NCBI GenBank assembly: GCA_940671915.1
Contig: CALNVZ010003435.1
Coordinates: 18,369,600 to 18,433,599, forward strand
DNA: 64,000 bases
Reading direction: 5' to 3'
DNA from: Paracentrotus lividus
Taxonomy: Eukaryota > Echinodermata > Echinoidea > Camarodonta > Echinidae
In this document: in pieces, positions 44,805-57,400 of the stretch
How positions within the stretch are numbered: the first letter of the stretch is position 1
How the letters are laid out: the number at the start of each line of letters is the position of its first letter
Translations under genes and position numbers: made by a program
Notes under the pieces: model-generated
What the model saw: the letters and a program-made list of their open reading frames with translations, nothing else
What the model was told of the DNA's origin: nothing
Databases searched by the model: none

Positions 44805-45720
44805 ACACCCATGTGGAAGTGCAAAGAATGTCAATTTAGTGCCCAAGAAAGGCAATCATTATCAACTCACTACAAGCTGAAACACGTGCATGGTCCCAGT
44901 AATGCTCAACCTTGTTTGTATCAGGAATGTCCTTGCACATTTAAGAACAGTTCATCCTTCTATTCGCATTTGTCCAGATTACATCCGCTAGATATCACTA
45001 CGCCGTCCTGTTCATCTGCAGGCGAATTGGTTATACCTTCAGGTGTTTAGTGTGTGAAAAGCGTAATCATCATACAGAGAAGTCTTATTTTGAGCATTTA
45101 AACAAACATTTGAAAAACCATGAAACTATTTCATGTATCTATGAGGGTTGTTCATTCACAACAAATGTTTATGGTACATTCAAATCTCACAAAAGTAGGA
45201 AACATACTTCAGCTACACAAGATGATTTCCGAAAGGATGTAATTATCAGAACATCAGTAGCAGCCACCGGTTCTCAAATTGCGCCATCAGAAAATGTAGA
45301 AGGCATTTCTTTGACTGTGCCATTACAACCTGAAGAAAGTAATACTTATCTGGCGTCATCATCCCCCAGACGATACCTGAGAGTTCAACTGAGACAACTA
45401 GTGATGAAACATTATCACAGGACATTGAACAATCTTTTGCAGCTGTGCTGTTAAAGTTAGAAAGTACTCTACATGTGTCAGCAAAGGCAATTAATGAGTA
45501 AGACAATGAACTGGACTTCATTTTGAACACAGTTTCAGTACCTATTATAAAAAAAAAAAACACATCATAGATGATACTCTATACAGAAGCACAATATTGT
45601 AGTGTTGATGAAGCTGTAACAAAGGAATTGGCAGATTCGCTCTTCATGGGTCTTGACGATGGGAGGCAGCCTTCGCCTAAAGTCCAAGGACTAAGATTGA
45701 AACTGTATGATGTCTGATAC
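44805..45720 (+). pseudogene. C2H2 zinc-finger protein gene, frameshifted
   Basis: A TTTCTTTCTTTAG acceptor leads into ACACCC and ATG at 44811. Frame 1 encodes MWKCKECQFSAQERQSLSTH (a C2H2 finger) and then ECPCTFKNSSSFYSHLSRLH (a second). Another frame, from about 45026, encodes YTFRCLVCEKRNHHTEKSYF and CIYEGCSFTTNVYGTFKSHK SRKH (two more fingers). A third frame adds SQDIEQSFAAVLLKLESTLH and later VTKELADSLFMGLDDGRQ. At least two frame changes and an in-frame stop (INE then TAA) make it a pseudogene. The pattern of paired fingers followed by an acidic tail and a helical LLKLE block recalls a multi-copy uncharacterised family in fish and invertebrate genomes. That is recollection, not a search. 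Confidence 0.75.
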
Positions 45721-47400
45721 AGGAGTGTCTATTTGGTGTGATGCCTTGAGACAACGAACTAACTAAAATCCGGGCCGAATAGGTTTTTAAGTACACAGTT
45801 ATGTTTTTTGCAAAAGTGATTGATTCTAATGGTGGCAAATCTTTGCAAAAACTGTTATAAAACAAAAACTACTTACCGGTAATGAAACTTTGTGATTTGT
45901 GGGTCATTTGCCCATTTACAGCTGTTTTTTTTCAAAGGATTTAAAAATTATTGCCCATATCAAACCAGAAGTGTGTCTGCAGTTATTTAGGGGAAACCCA
46001 GTATAGTTTTAGTGTTTATTGAGTTCATCTATGTTCTAATGTTTACAAGTCACTCATGTTTTTCTGGCAGATGATATAATGGTGAAACCTATTGTCAGTA
46101 TTTAGGTGGAATAAAACTGTCAAAACAAAATAATTGAGAGTCTGAAATCGTAACCACAGTTAGAGCATGCAGCATTTTCTTTGTGCATTTATCAAATTAT
46201 TTTTTCTACTTCTGTGATAAATTTATAGAACTCTATACTCTGCAACTTTACGGGGAGCAGGACTTTTTGACATTCTTTGGCTTTTTATGCAGCTAATTGG
46301 AAGGCTTTTTAAAATTTTCCCCATTGATTATTCGTGTACCGTTTGTTGGTCAAGTAAAAAAAAGATAATTATTATTATTATTTTACTTTTTTAAAGAAGT
46401 TCTGCTTATCCCCTTAAGATCTAATAGTGCATTTTTTACTCTTCATGAATCATCATTTTTATATTCTTTAAACATACAAACATACTATATTTATTTGTGT
46501 TATAGTATTGAGCATTTCAGAATTTTTAGACCTTTTAGACCCTTTTCTAGCTCTCACAGACGTGCAAATTTTAGTTACTTGTACCAACAGGAAACATTGA
46601 AAATTTTCATGGCATACTGGGGAACCCCAAAAAATTAGACCCATGCAGGAAAGATGTCTTTGTGTCAACCATTATTTTGGTTTTGGTCAAACTTTATGAT
46701 CTATGGTGTATTGACCATGATGAGTAAAACTCCAACAAAACACGGAAATATTTTTCTTGTTAATGATGAAATAAAACAATCTTGAGATATTGATTTCAGA
46801 TGTGAGATTGACATAAAGACTTCTTTCCTTTATGGGTCCTGTCCTTTTTGTTCGCCATTATGCCATGGGGTGTTTCGAAGTTTCCTGTTGTTAAAAGTCA
46901 TTTGCAATCCATTTAAAAATACATGTACATGTAGTTGAAAAATATTGGACAGAATTGTGTGATTGGTCAGTGACAAATTCTTTGGCGGAATGATGGTATT
47001 GTATTGCCTTTAATCTCCTTTGGTCTTGTGTAGTTTAGGCACGACTGCATCAGGGGATCTTGCTGCCTCTAAAACTTATCAATGATATACCACGCCTTCG
47101 TTTTATCAAAATCTTTGCAATGAAGACACTTTAAAAAAAGATAAATTAAGCCATTAAACATATATACTGGTGTATTCATCAAATTCGGCTATGTTGCCTT
47201 ACATAATTATGACGGGGGATGTACATGTAATATGTTTAAAGTGTAGTAATAGAGTGGGATGTACTTATACATGCATGGAAATATTAAAACTTTAGTTGTT
47301 TTCATCTTTTTTTTTCACGCTTTAATCTAGTTATCTTTTGATGTTATATGTTTATGCTTTGCTTATTCTACTTAATAAAGTACAGTTCTTTGGTTAAATT
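45721..47400. other. Interior of the 6.8-kb element, nothing recognised
   Basis: AT-rich, no open frame of note and no family resemblance. If the parent element carried a second gene it has decayed beyond recognition here. Confidence 0.4.
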
Positions 47401-47439
47401 GCATTTACATTTGTTATTTATTAATTTTAGCTGTGTGTA

Positions 47440-48230
47440 CATACTAAGAACAAAACTTTGTCAGCTGAAGTAACGTCCATTGAGTACATGCAACTTATAA
47501 CATGTATAACACTGCTTTAAAATTGAGCTTTAAAAAATGCGTAACATTTACTCAAAATTCTGTATCACATTTTACTAATGGCAGCTTCAAAACTTGCATT
47601 TATCGAGTGATGATAACAACACACATGTCTATTTATGTAGTTTTTACTTTTAAGATGAAGTAATCACATTAATATAAATACTTTAATCGCTACAAATGGG
47701 ACATAAAGATGACAGTAAATATACTCATGTTATTAAAGTTACAAATACTCTCAAATTTATTAAAAAAAATAAGTATATGGAACAGAAAAGATTTGCACTG
47801 TGAACACTTAAAAAATATGAAACTTCAGACAATTGAATAGTACATGCAACTTAAAACACACTGCTTTAACATTGAACTTTAAAAACATGCGTAACATTTA
47901 CTCCAAATTCTTTATCAGATTTTACTAATGACAGATTTAAAACTTGCATTTATCGAGTGATGATAACAACACACATGTCTATTTAAGTAGTTTTTACTTT
48001 TAAGATAAAGTATTCACAACTAAAATAATATTTTAATTGCTACAAACGGGTAATAAATATGACAGTAAATATACTCATATTATTAAAGTTACAGATACTC
48101 TCAAATTTATACAATTAAGTACATGGAACAGAAAAGATTTGCTCTGTGAACACTTAAAAAATATAAAACTTCAGACAACTGAATAGTGTATGAAACCGAA
48201 TTTTCTGAGTAACTATAACTTTAAAAAGAT
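47440..48230. repeat. Right subterminal repeats, about 340-bp unit
   Basis: ACACTGCTTTAA, ATGCGTAACATTTACTC, TTGCATTTATCGAGTGATGA, GTAAATATACTCAT and CATGGAACAGAAAAGATTTG-type blocks occur twice in order. Confidence 0.88.
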
Positions 48231-48767
48231 GATTACTTTTTAAAATAAGTTAAATTTTAAAGTAGATTGAACATATATTTACAAATCGCTGTAACTTAAA
48301 ATTAGGAAATATATAATTTTGTTTTTAATCTTTTCAATTAAGTTACATGTAAACAGCTTTATCACTGTTGATAACTTAAAAATTTTAAGGTATTTATCTT
48401 GCTTAAAAATTATTAAGTAAATTCGGCAAACACATGAATCAAATTTAAGTATACCTAACAAAAATTTACTTAATTTTTTAACTTGAAAATTGAAAATTAT
48501 CTTTCATTCATTAAAATTCAGTTCCTTAAACAAATTTCCTTCACATTGTCAAAACTCAAAAGTTCAGAAAAGTTATATTCACCAAGAGAATTAAGTTACT
48601 GGAGCCAGTTATTCTGAGTTGTAGAAACAAATATTCAGACAGTATTTGAAACTCAAAATGTCACATATTAAAGAAAACTTAATAAAATTAAGGCAACCGT
48701 CTTGCCTTAATTTTATTGAGTAAATTTTACAAAAAGTATCAAAATATTTTTTTGAGTGTAAGATTAA

Positions 48768-49256
48768 AGGGGAAGTTCACCCTGGAAATTTATTGGTTCT
48801 AAAAAATGCAGAAAAAAAATAAAAATATGAGTGAAAGTTTGAAGAAAATTGACTAAAAAATAGTGAAGTTATGGATATTCAAAGTTTTGATTATGTGACA
48901 TGTGCGAGCAGCTCTCCCATGTGTTGTGTCTGTAAATTCTATAAATTTGTCTTTTTTCGTGGTCCTTGATAACGAAATAGGTTGAATTGATAGAGGCATG
49001 TATATGAACATATTTGTGATGATATATCAACCACACAGGTGAAATAAATAACGTGTTTCTGAAAATATAACACTTTATGGAATTAATATTACAGAACACA
49101 TAGGAGAGCAGCTCGCATATGATGTCACAGAGTCAAAATTTTAAATATTCATAACTTCGTTATTTTTTGGTCAATTTTCTTCAAACCTTCATTCACATTT
49201 TCTTTTATTTTTCTGCATTTTTTAAAGCTAATTTAAAACCAGGGTGAACTTCCCCT
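48768..49256. mobile_element. TTAA-flanked MITE, family T3
   Basis: TTAA at 48764-48767 and 49257-49260. Ends AGGGGAAGTTCACCCTGG and, inverted, the same sequence. Arms of about 180 bases continue through GAAGAAAATTGAC and ATAACTTCGTTATTTTTTGG. It abuts the 6.8-kb element. Confidence 0.92.
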
Positions 49257-49260
49257 TTAA

Positions 49261-50980
49261 TCATGTTTCTTTTATGTTACAGGGCATATAAAAGGTGTGT
49301 ACTAGATCGTACATGAAATGGAATATCTTTGAGAAATACTAAAATTGTACAGGTAATATACAAATGAAATCTTCTTTTAATGCCTTGGAAATCAGTAGTT
49401 ATTGCTCTTCCCAGAACTTAACTGTAAAAGTTCACTATTGTAAAACATGAATTAAAATCTTGTTTTTCTCCACACCCATTCTTTTATTTCTCACGTATTC
49501 CAACATGTTTTTGTTTCAAGTCATAAATAATTTGAAATAATACTTTTATTTACTTTTTGTAATCAAATATCAAAGTCTCTCTTTCTAGTTGTCTGTTGAT
49601 GGCCATACAAACTTTTTCAGTTTTCATTAAAAAAATCTGCTCTCATTTCATGACACTAGTATCAGTCAAAATGTAAATTCATGTGCATAATTTAAGATAT
49701 AATAAATTTCAGTTTACAGAAAATCAATGAAGCAATCTCTTGTGACATTTTGTTCAAGTTCCCTGCAATCTGTTAATGCACCAATGGCACCAGATACAGC
49801 TATATATAGCACCATGAATTAAGGGGTAATGCAAAGAATCTGATCTTCAACTTGACGCAACGTTACATACTGAACTAGAAAAAAAATATTTTCACATCAT
49901 GCAGTTCGGTAAAATTGATCTGTTGGAAATAAAGCTAAACAGCACAGAGGAAGCCTGTGCAAAAAGAAAGGATTGGATGGGCAAGCCATTGAGTGTTAAC
50001 AATGGCTTGCCCTACAATGCTTTGTATTCTCAGAGCATTCTGACGCCTCTGAAAGAGAACTAGTACAGTGAATCAACTACAGTGAATATTTATATTTTCA
50101 GTTTCAAAATACATTTTGTACTGACAAGAAGAGGGAAGGATATTTCTTGAAACTAAACCTAAAGGCCAAAATAAGTCATGAAATATTGGAATAAAATATA
50201 TTTATTTTTTCTCATCTTGTTTTTAAATTTGGTTTACGATTCTGCCCCACTTGACTTGAATATCAAAAGGACTTTCAGTAAAAGCTTGTAAATATGAAGT
50301 TTTAAGTGACCTAAATAATTCTCATGTCATTGCAGTACCAAAATGTATTCTATGATTATTTAAACACTTTTCTGATATGACCTCTGACCCTTTGAAATAA
50401 TGTCTAACAGTATTTGTACTTTTATACACAATGTAAAAATTTGTAGAAATTTTTTTTCAAATCTATCACATGGATCTCAAGTTATTGCAGGTAAAAACAG
50501 GGGATAACTGGACAGACAAGGGGGAAAAAAAAATCATATATATTCTGGATTCCACTAATACACGCACTCAGCTAAAAACATAATTTTTAACATTAAAACA
50601 ACATCACCAGAATGTTATCTAAATGATTAGGAATGAGACTAGTAATTGCTGGATATTTAACATCTGTTTTATACCCAAAAGAATGAACAAAATTGAATTC
50701 AATTGATTTGAATTTTAATCGCAACTATGCAAACAACAACTTTTTGTGCATCTTGCATTTTACATATAGTTGCATGAAATGACATGGTAAATCTGAGTTT
50801 TATGGAAAAAGGCCCTGGTCAATACTATGGGTTTAGAGGAAAAACTACCCCTAAAGGAATACGATTTGGCACAAAGATATCATTTGAAAGGCACATACAG
50901 AGTCGAAAATTCACATTGATGGAACATATTATGCCCAACTAGTATTAATCATACTGTAATAATATTAAAATAACAATAAT
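49261..50980. other. Intergenic, downstream of SLC35C2
   Basis: Apart from the short stem-loop I see no gene. The SLC35C2 3'UTR probably extends leftwards into 51.3 kb and below, but its poly(A) site is not clear. Confidence 0.4.
49979..50012. other. Perfect 13-bp stem-loop
   Basis: GGGCAAGCCATTG and CAATGGCTTGCCC separated by 8 bases. Too short for a typical microRNA hairpin. Confidence 0.6.
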
Positions 50981-50989
50981 AATAATTAA

Positions 50990-51300
50990 ATAGCATTGCT
51001 CATAAAGCGCCTAATACCTCCTGATTGGAAGTCTCTAAGCGCTCTGCAATTATGCAGCATAATTATCCTGGTTTTAATATATCTACATTGCACCTTGGAA
51101 TAGTTTTAATAGACACATGTGGCTATATAAATTATTATTTTTGATACAGTCAACCTTGCCTTTAAGTTAATCTCGTAAAAGTCAAAGGTCAAACAAATTT
51201 CCGTTTATATTCTATTGTTTTTAACCTTTTGTAAGCGCTTAGAGATGAAATTGCTTCATATTAGGCGCTATATAAATCGCAACTATTATTATTATTATTT
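50990..51300. mobile_element. Two TATATAGCGC-type retroposon fragments
   Basis: CATAAAGCGCCTAATACCTC (51000) and GTAAGCGCTTAGAGATGAAA ending ATATTAGGCGCTATATAAAT followed by ATT repeats (51231-51299). They fall in the SLC35C2 3' region. Confidence 0.6.
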
Positions 51301-51358
51301 CTCCTGTTTGAACAGATTTGACTTGGGCAATGTCGACTTTACTTTTCACTCTCTCCTG

Positions 51359-51471
51359 CTATAACTTAGTAACTGCCATTTTTCTGACGAATAGCTCATC
51401 CTCATCACTGCTATCATCTAGAAGTTGATCCATGTCCCCATTGAGATCACGCTGAGGACTTTCTGAAGAAC
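51359..51471 (-). CDS. SLC35C2: SLC35C2 exon 9: acidic C-terminus
   Basis: After a TTGTAG acceptor it encodes [20 protein letters not shown] then [16 protein letters not shown] and TAG (51361-51359). The vertebrate protein also ends in a Ser/Asp/Glu-rich tail. Decayed copies of this exon and its acceptor lie upstream in intron 8. Confidence 0.88.
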
Positions 51472-54400
51472 CTACAATCATCAAAATAATGATAATAATA
51501 TGATCTTCTTATATAGCGCACAATACATTCAACTATGTCTCTATGCATGTAACATTTATATTAGAACAGATATCATTAATAGCTATTTGTTATTACTGCT
51601 ATCATCTAGAATGCTATACATATCACCATTTAGATCCTGAGGAGGGCTTTTAAGAAGAACCTACATGTACAATCATCAAAATATTAGAATAGATATCATC
51701 AATTATCACTGCTACATGTATCATATAGAAGGATATACATGTCACCATTAACATTACATGGAGGGCTTTTTGAAGAACCTCCAATGATCAAAATATAAGA
51801 ATCCATGGATATCATGTAGAAGCCATAAATATTGCGGCCATATATTTTCAACGATTTTGCTTCAAGACGGGGTATTCGTGAGGGTAAATATTTTGCACAT
51901 GTATTGTATTTGCGTTCACTTTGTACAGAAATATCAGAAAGTGAAACTGCTTGTGCTCAGTAAGTCACAAAAATTCACAAAAATAAAATCAGTGTGAAAT
52001 ATTCAGCATATACAATATCCAGGCAACATCACATGGAAGGCTTTCATAAGAACCTACAACTATCAAAATCATGAGCATATACAATTATTAGAACACCTAG
52101 CACATTTAAATGATTTTAGTTGCTTTCATTCAGTTGACTATTCATATACCTATAAAACGGTTGGAATATCTACGAAAGTCATCATTGTGCTTTATGCACT
52201 AAATAATATAGTCATGCTTTTGGAACTCGCCCCCATCTTGCTCTTTTTCACGCTACCCCACCAATTGAAAAATTAAAAAAAAATTGCCCCTATCAGGATC
52301 AAAGTGTTATAACGTTAGAAAAATTAAGTTCCTTCTTACAAAAGTTTACATTTTCGGAAAGGAAATCTCCTGGGAATTTCAAAAAAGGCACTCAAAATAA
52401 CGTAGGGTCAAGTAGTAACATCTTATGTGGGGATTTTTCGAAAAATTTTGAGGGGCTCCAAATTTTTTATTTGGAGCCCCTATTTAAGTCCCTCTTTCTT
52501 CTGACCCTTAATCTTTCATCATATTTGAATGGCTCATGAAATTTCCTTTCAGGAAATATATATTTTAAAGGAATTTCTTCGTTTTATGAAAAATAATCCC
52601 AACCATAAATGGGCAGGATTATTTTGATCATCTCACGACGAGAGGAGGGGGCCAATACACCCCTCCAAACGTGATAAAATTGTCTGAAACTTGGCAGGTA
52701 TTTGGGGCATATCAGAATGAATGAGCCTGTAAAGTTTCATATATTTAACTCAAATTTTTAAAGTTTTTGTGCATATGAAATTGTAATTTCACATATCTGC
52801 ATTATATACTACTTTTACAATACAAAGTCTATGGGAGAGCTGACCGCACAATTTTTGAAACTGTGCATTGCCCAATGGTCGAAACCCTGTAAAAATTTGG
52901 TATCACAAGGTGCGTATTACTCTATGCTAAAAAGACATGAAAACTTTCGGCATCAAAAAGTTATCCCGAAACTTACTTCGGCAAATACACTTAGGGCATT
53001 CAGAATCCCATAGACTTTGTGTAGCTTCGGGTGTTCTAATAATTTTGGCCACCACTGTATATCATTCAAAAATTTTAATTACTCTATTTAAACAGGATAT
53101 TGTTTTTGTAAACAACAAGTATTTCATATCATTGAAAAGCTTAAAATATCCCTTTTCAAAAACCACATAATTACGCTATGATTTCTGGTAAATTGTTTTT
53201 GATTTTGAGAATAGTTAACCTAAAGAATCTACATCTGCAGTAAATAAAGGGCCTATCTCACTGAGAAGTGAACAGACGTCAACAAAGCAAATTTTGACAG
53301 TGCCAGGAAACAGGTGTCCTAATGTTAAGCCAACATGTACTTTAAATCTGTGGTTTAACTATGGAAGCAAAATGGGATACAAATGTGTCTACGTTGCAAT
53401 GTTCCTTACACGTTTACTGGATTCTGGTATCGTGCTTTAGTGGCCAGGAAAAGTTTTGTACTCATCATTCCCGGCAGTTTTTAATAGTTTAAGTACCAAC
53501 AATTCTGATAAATTGAACATTTACTTTTCTAGATTGTTTCCCATATTGCAAGTCATATTTAAACCACAGGTTAAAGCTAGGCTTAACGATTAGCAAATTC
53601 TGTAAACAGTAAGTATAAAAATGACTAATTTTCTTTTGTACTGCTTTGTTAGGCAAGTACATTAAAAAAAGAAGATGTGTTATATTGATACCTACTGAAA
53701 CAGAGTATGCTGGAACCAATCTATATGACACTGTGCAAATTCGCTTTGTTTGCTTGTATTCGCCACTCAGTGAGATCCCCCCCTCCCCTTAAAGAGTTAT
53801 ATGTAAATGTGAAGCTCACAACTTACTTTTCGTTTCTAATGCTTTCAATGCAACATGTAATGATATTCCACACAGACATACAATCATCCCAATGAAATTA
53901 ATAGCTGACATCTCATCTCCTTTTTGTGATGCAATGTATAAAGTACATATTTCCTGCAGAAAGACAAAATAAACAGAAAACCATAAAAAGAAGAAGAGTA
54001 GTGGAATGTGAAGAGGTAAGGGAACCAATAAACCTCAACAAAATGTACATTTATTTTTTATTTATGATTTACAAAAAACAACCGGAAGCGAAAGGTTTCA
54101 GAAATGACTGGTGCAATATATTGGGTATAATATTTATCTTGATATTTCACCTTGGGAAAAAAGGTGTACCCTTAAGTTTAATGTGCACCTTGTTATATTG
54201 ATCAGTGTTAACAGTATATAAGTTTTAGTATACACTGGTAGCATGGTACTTACCTTGAATATCCCTGATATGGAGAGCGTGAGCGTTGATGTTTGTGATA
54301 GTAGTAAGTACTCTGACATAGCTAGCATGAAAGCTAAACAAGCACCCAACAAAAGCTTTGCACATGTCCCCATAAATACATTGATATCACTAAAACCCAA

Positions 54401-57400
54401 GAAGGCTTCTGTTGAAGATATCCTTATACCTGAAAGATATCACAGAGAAAAAGCTCGGCTATAAAAAAGGATAGGTATTGAAGTGTAAGGAGATTCTATT
54501 CGCCATACATTCATTATGTATTATATATCATTGTTGATATGGAAAAAAAACAATATCAATGTTCCACTGTATAACAATTTAAAATATACTACTCTCAAAA
54601 AGTTCTACACAAGGGACAGCATCAAAACTATAAATACAAATAAGAGGGAGAAATATATAAGAAAAGAAAGTAGGTAGGAGCGTAGCAAGATGTGAGAGCT
54701 GAAATAAATGCTACGTAATATGTTATATATAACTATTGTTAATATCATTCAAAGATTGATGATTGTGGGTATCTAGTTTGGGGGGATATTAATTAGATTT
54801 TACAAGTATTCTCCTAGCAAAAGCAAAAAGTATTAACTGCAGGCATCAATTAATACAAAGTAAGAGATAATTAAATAGGAAATACATCTGTTAACCAAGA
54901 GCATTAAATGTCTCTTCTAACAACTTTCTATATTTTAAAGCAAAATAAGAGTTTGTATTTGATATTTACCTTCTACAGCAATGGCGAGTGGAAGTAGCCC
55001 TAGTATCATGACAGGCTGTAGGTGATATATGGTATCAATAGGATTCCATAAACCTGCAAAGAAGTCAATACACAAATATCCTTTTAAATATTTATAGGAA
55101 TGTTCTGGAATTATACAGTTTTAATACTATGTCTCAAAGCAATTTATGCATGACTAATTTAATACCAGAGTTGAAAATATGGCTCAGCTAATCCCCCCAA
55201 TAAAAAAAAAAATGCTAAAAAAAAGCCCTTGAAATATCACCAATGAGCCCAAACTGATCACTGATTTTTTCCCCACATGGTTTAATGCACGGTGTAAATC
55301 CCCCCCCCCCCCAAAAAAAAAATGCTAAAAAGAGCCTTGAAAATCACCAATGAGCCCTAACTGATCATTGATTTTTCCTCCCACATGGTTTAATACAGAC
55401 ATTCAATATATAATGCATCCAATATAATATAAGCAAGCTTGTTCAGTACGAAATAAAATGCATATACAGGGAATAATTTTAGGAGAAAAAATGCATAGCA
55501 AAATTGCTATACAAAATAATTTTGGTATAGCAGTTTAACAAAATTGTATAGCAGTTTTTCCCACTTCTGCGCGGGGCAAATTGTAAAGTTAAAACATACT
55601 AACATTTCATCAAGTTCTTTAATCCATCCTCCACAGTCACAACACGAATAGACATGTTTGCAAATAATTCCAGAAATATTCCACATGAATGAAACAGCTG
55701 CCTTCGCAATGATGTGTCAACGCAAATCAAAACACTGGCGGTGTCACTGCACTGATACTCACGTGCGATCAATGTAGTCAAACATCACTGTTATAAGGTG
55801 ACTCCGACCATGTGTGAGTGTGTGGTTACTATCGAGTGTGTGTATTCTGTGTATGTTAGAGAGTGACTGTAGTACGCTCATCGCACAGCGCTGACCATGT
55901 GCTTCCAGCCGTCGCATCGCATGCACATCGGCAGGCTCTGTGTATCGGCATTTAACATTCATAGCACAATAACTGTAAAAAGTAATACAGGTTACGCGGG
56001 GCAAACAATCACTGCAAGCCCCGATCGGACTCATAGACTGTCAATTTGCGCATCGCAACAGCTGCGATTCATAAAAAAAAGTTGCGTAGCAAATGGTCAA
56101 AAATGCATCGCAAATTGCGATGCGATACCGGGAAAATTATTCCCTGATATATTAAACAATACCAAGGATTTTGAGAAAGCAAGAACTAAACAGTAAAAGA
56201 AAAAATGATACAAGAAGATTCAGAGTCTTAGACCAGTAATGTTCTTAGACCAGTAATGTTATCAAAGTAGCCTCCACCCCCCCCCACCCCATAAAAAAAG
56301 TAATAATAAATAAAAATAAATAACTATAAGATCCCCCTCAAATACTGACCTGTTTCCTGCTTTTGAGTTAGAATTTGTGCGAGTGACCATCTAAGCCCAC
56401 TAAGGACAGAGGCTGCTAATACTAAGACAAATCCTTCAAGGTTGAATTGAGTTGATTCATAAGTGAACATGAAGAGACCTATAGCTATAAGCACCACAAT
56501 AATGACCTGCATCCAGTGCTGTAATAATAATAATCAAGGTGTAAATATTCATATAATGAATGAAAGCACCGTAAAATATCAAAACAACAACAACATAACA
56601 TTTATAAGGCGCTTAATACGGATGTTTCTAATAAGCGCTCCATCTTCTGTTTATAAAAAAATTCCTTAACAAGGACTTAATAACAATAAAATATGAAGTA
56701 TCATAAACTATAAACATGTACAAATCATCCTTTGAATAGAAGATTGATTCATACAGTATGATGGAAATTAAATTCACACATAGCAAATCATACCACAAGG
56801 GAAAAGATGATGTGCACCTCCCCTTGACCAACTCACAACTGAGTGATCTAGGTATTAATGAGGTGTGTCTTAAGCAAGGTCTTAAACTGCTCAAGGGAAT
56901 TTGCATTATGAATGTGTACAGGTAGTTTATTAAAAAAAATGGGGGCAATAACGTAATAATCATCAAATCATATAACAATTGCTCCGAGCTTTATTTGTTT
57001 AAGATGCAGGGTTAGGGTTCGGTTTGTAATAGGTTTTAATGTTAGGTTAGGGTTAGGTTTAGGGTAGGGTATAGTGTTAAGTCCATGTTTTAAAACTAAC
57101 AATACTGCTTGTCCCGTGAACTGCCTCTAGAGTAATTTATTATATGCACATGAAACAAGACTACTTCATTATATCTTTTGAAAATCAAAAGAGAATTTTA
57201 AATCTATATTGCTGTACTAAAAATTAATGTGGCAAACAAGTGGTTATGTTAGACTATATACATTTTGAAGAAAACTTACTGGTTTTTGAAGACCAAAAAT
57301 AATTGCAAAGACAAGGATGAAAATGATTGCTGATGACTTGCACATAGTATATAGAGAGATGGTGATGAACACAAGACTCCAGTTTGAGAAACCAATGTCT

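Larger units (their letters stand above)
41963..48760. mobile_element. 6.8-kb DNA element with TACACTCAAAAAAAT ends and a broken zinc-finger gene
   Basis: TACACTCAAAAAAATG on the left is matched by the inverted ATATTTTTTTGAGTGTA at the right. Subterminal regions are rich in repeats: three tandem copies of a roughly 292-bp unit on the left (CACATTAGTTGACATTACTT at about 42189, 42480, 42774) and about two copies of a roughly 340-bp unit on the right (about 47510-48180). Between them lie a CpG-rich promoter-like stretch, a spliced C2H2 zinc-finger pseudogene and nested insertions. Unit boundaries were judged by eye. No transposase catalytic motif was recognised. Confidence 0.6.

Noticed and set aside
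53489..53731. 80-codon minus-strand ORF in SLC35C2 intron 8
   Set aside because: Overlaps dispersed repeat D, no family resemblance, not needed for the transporter.
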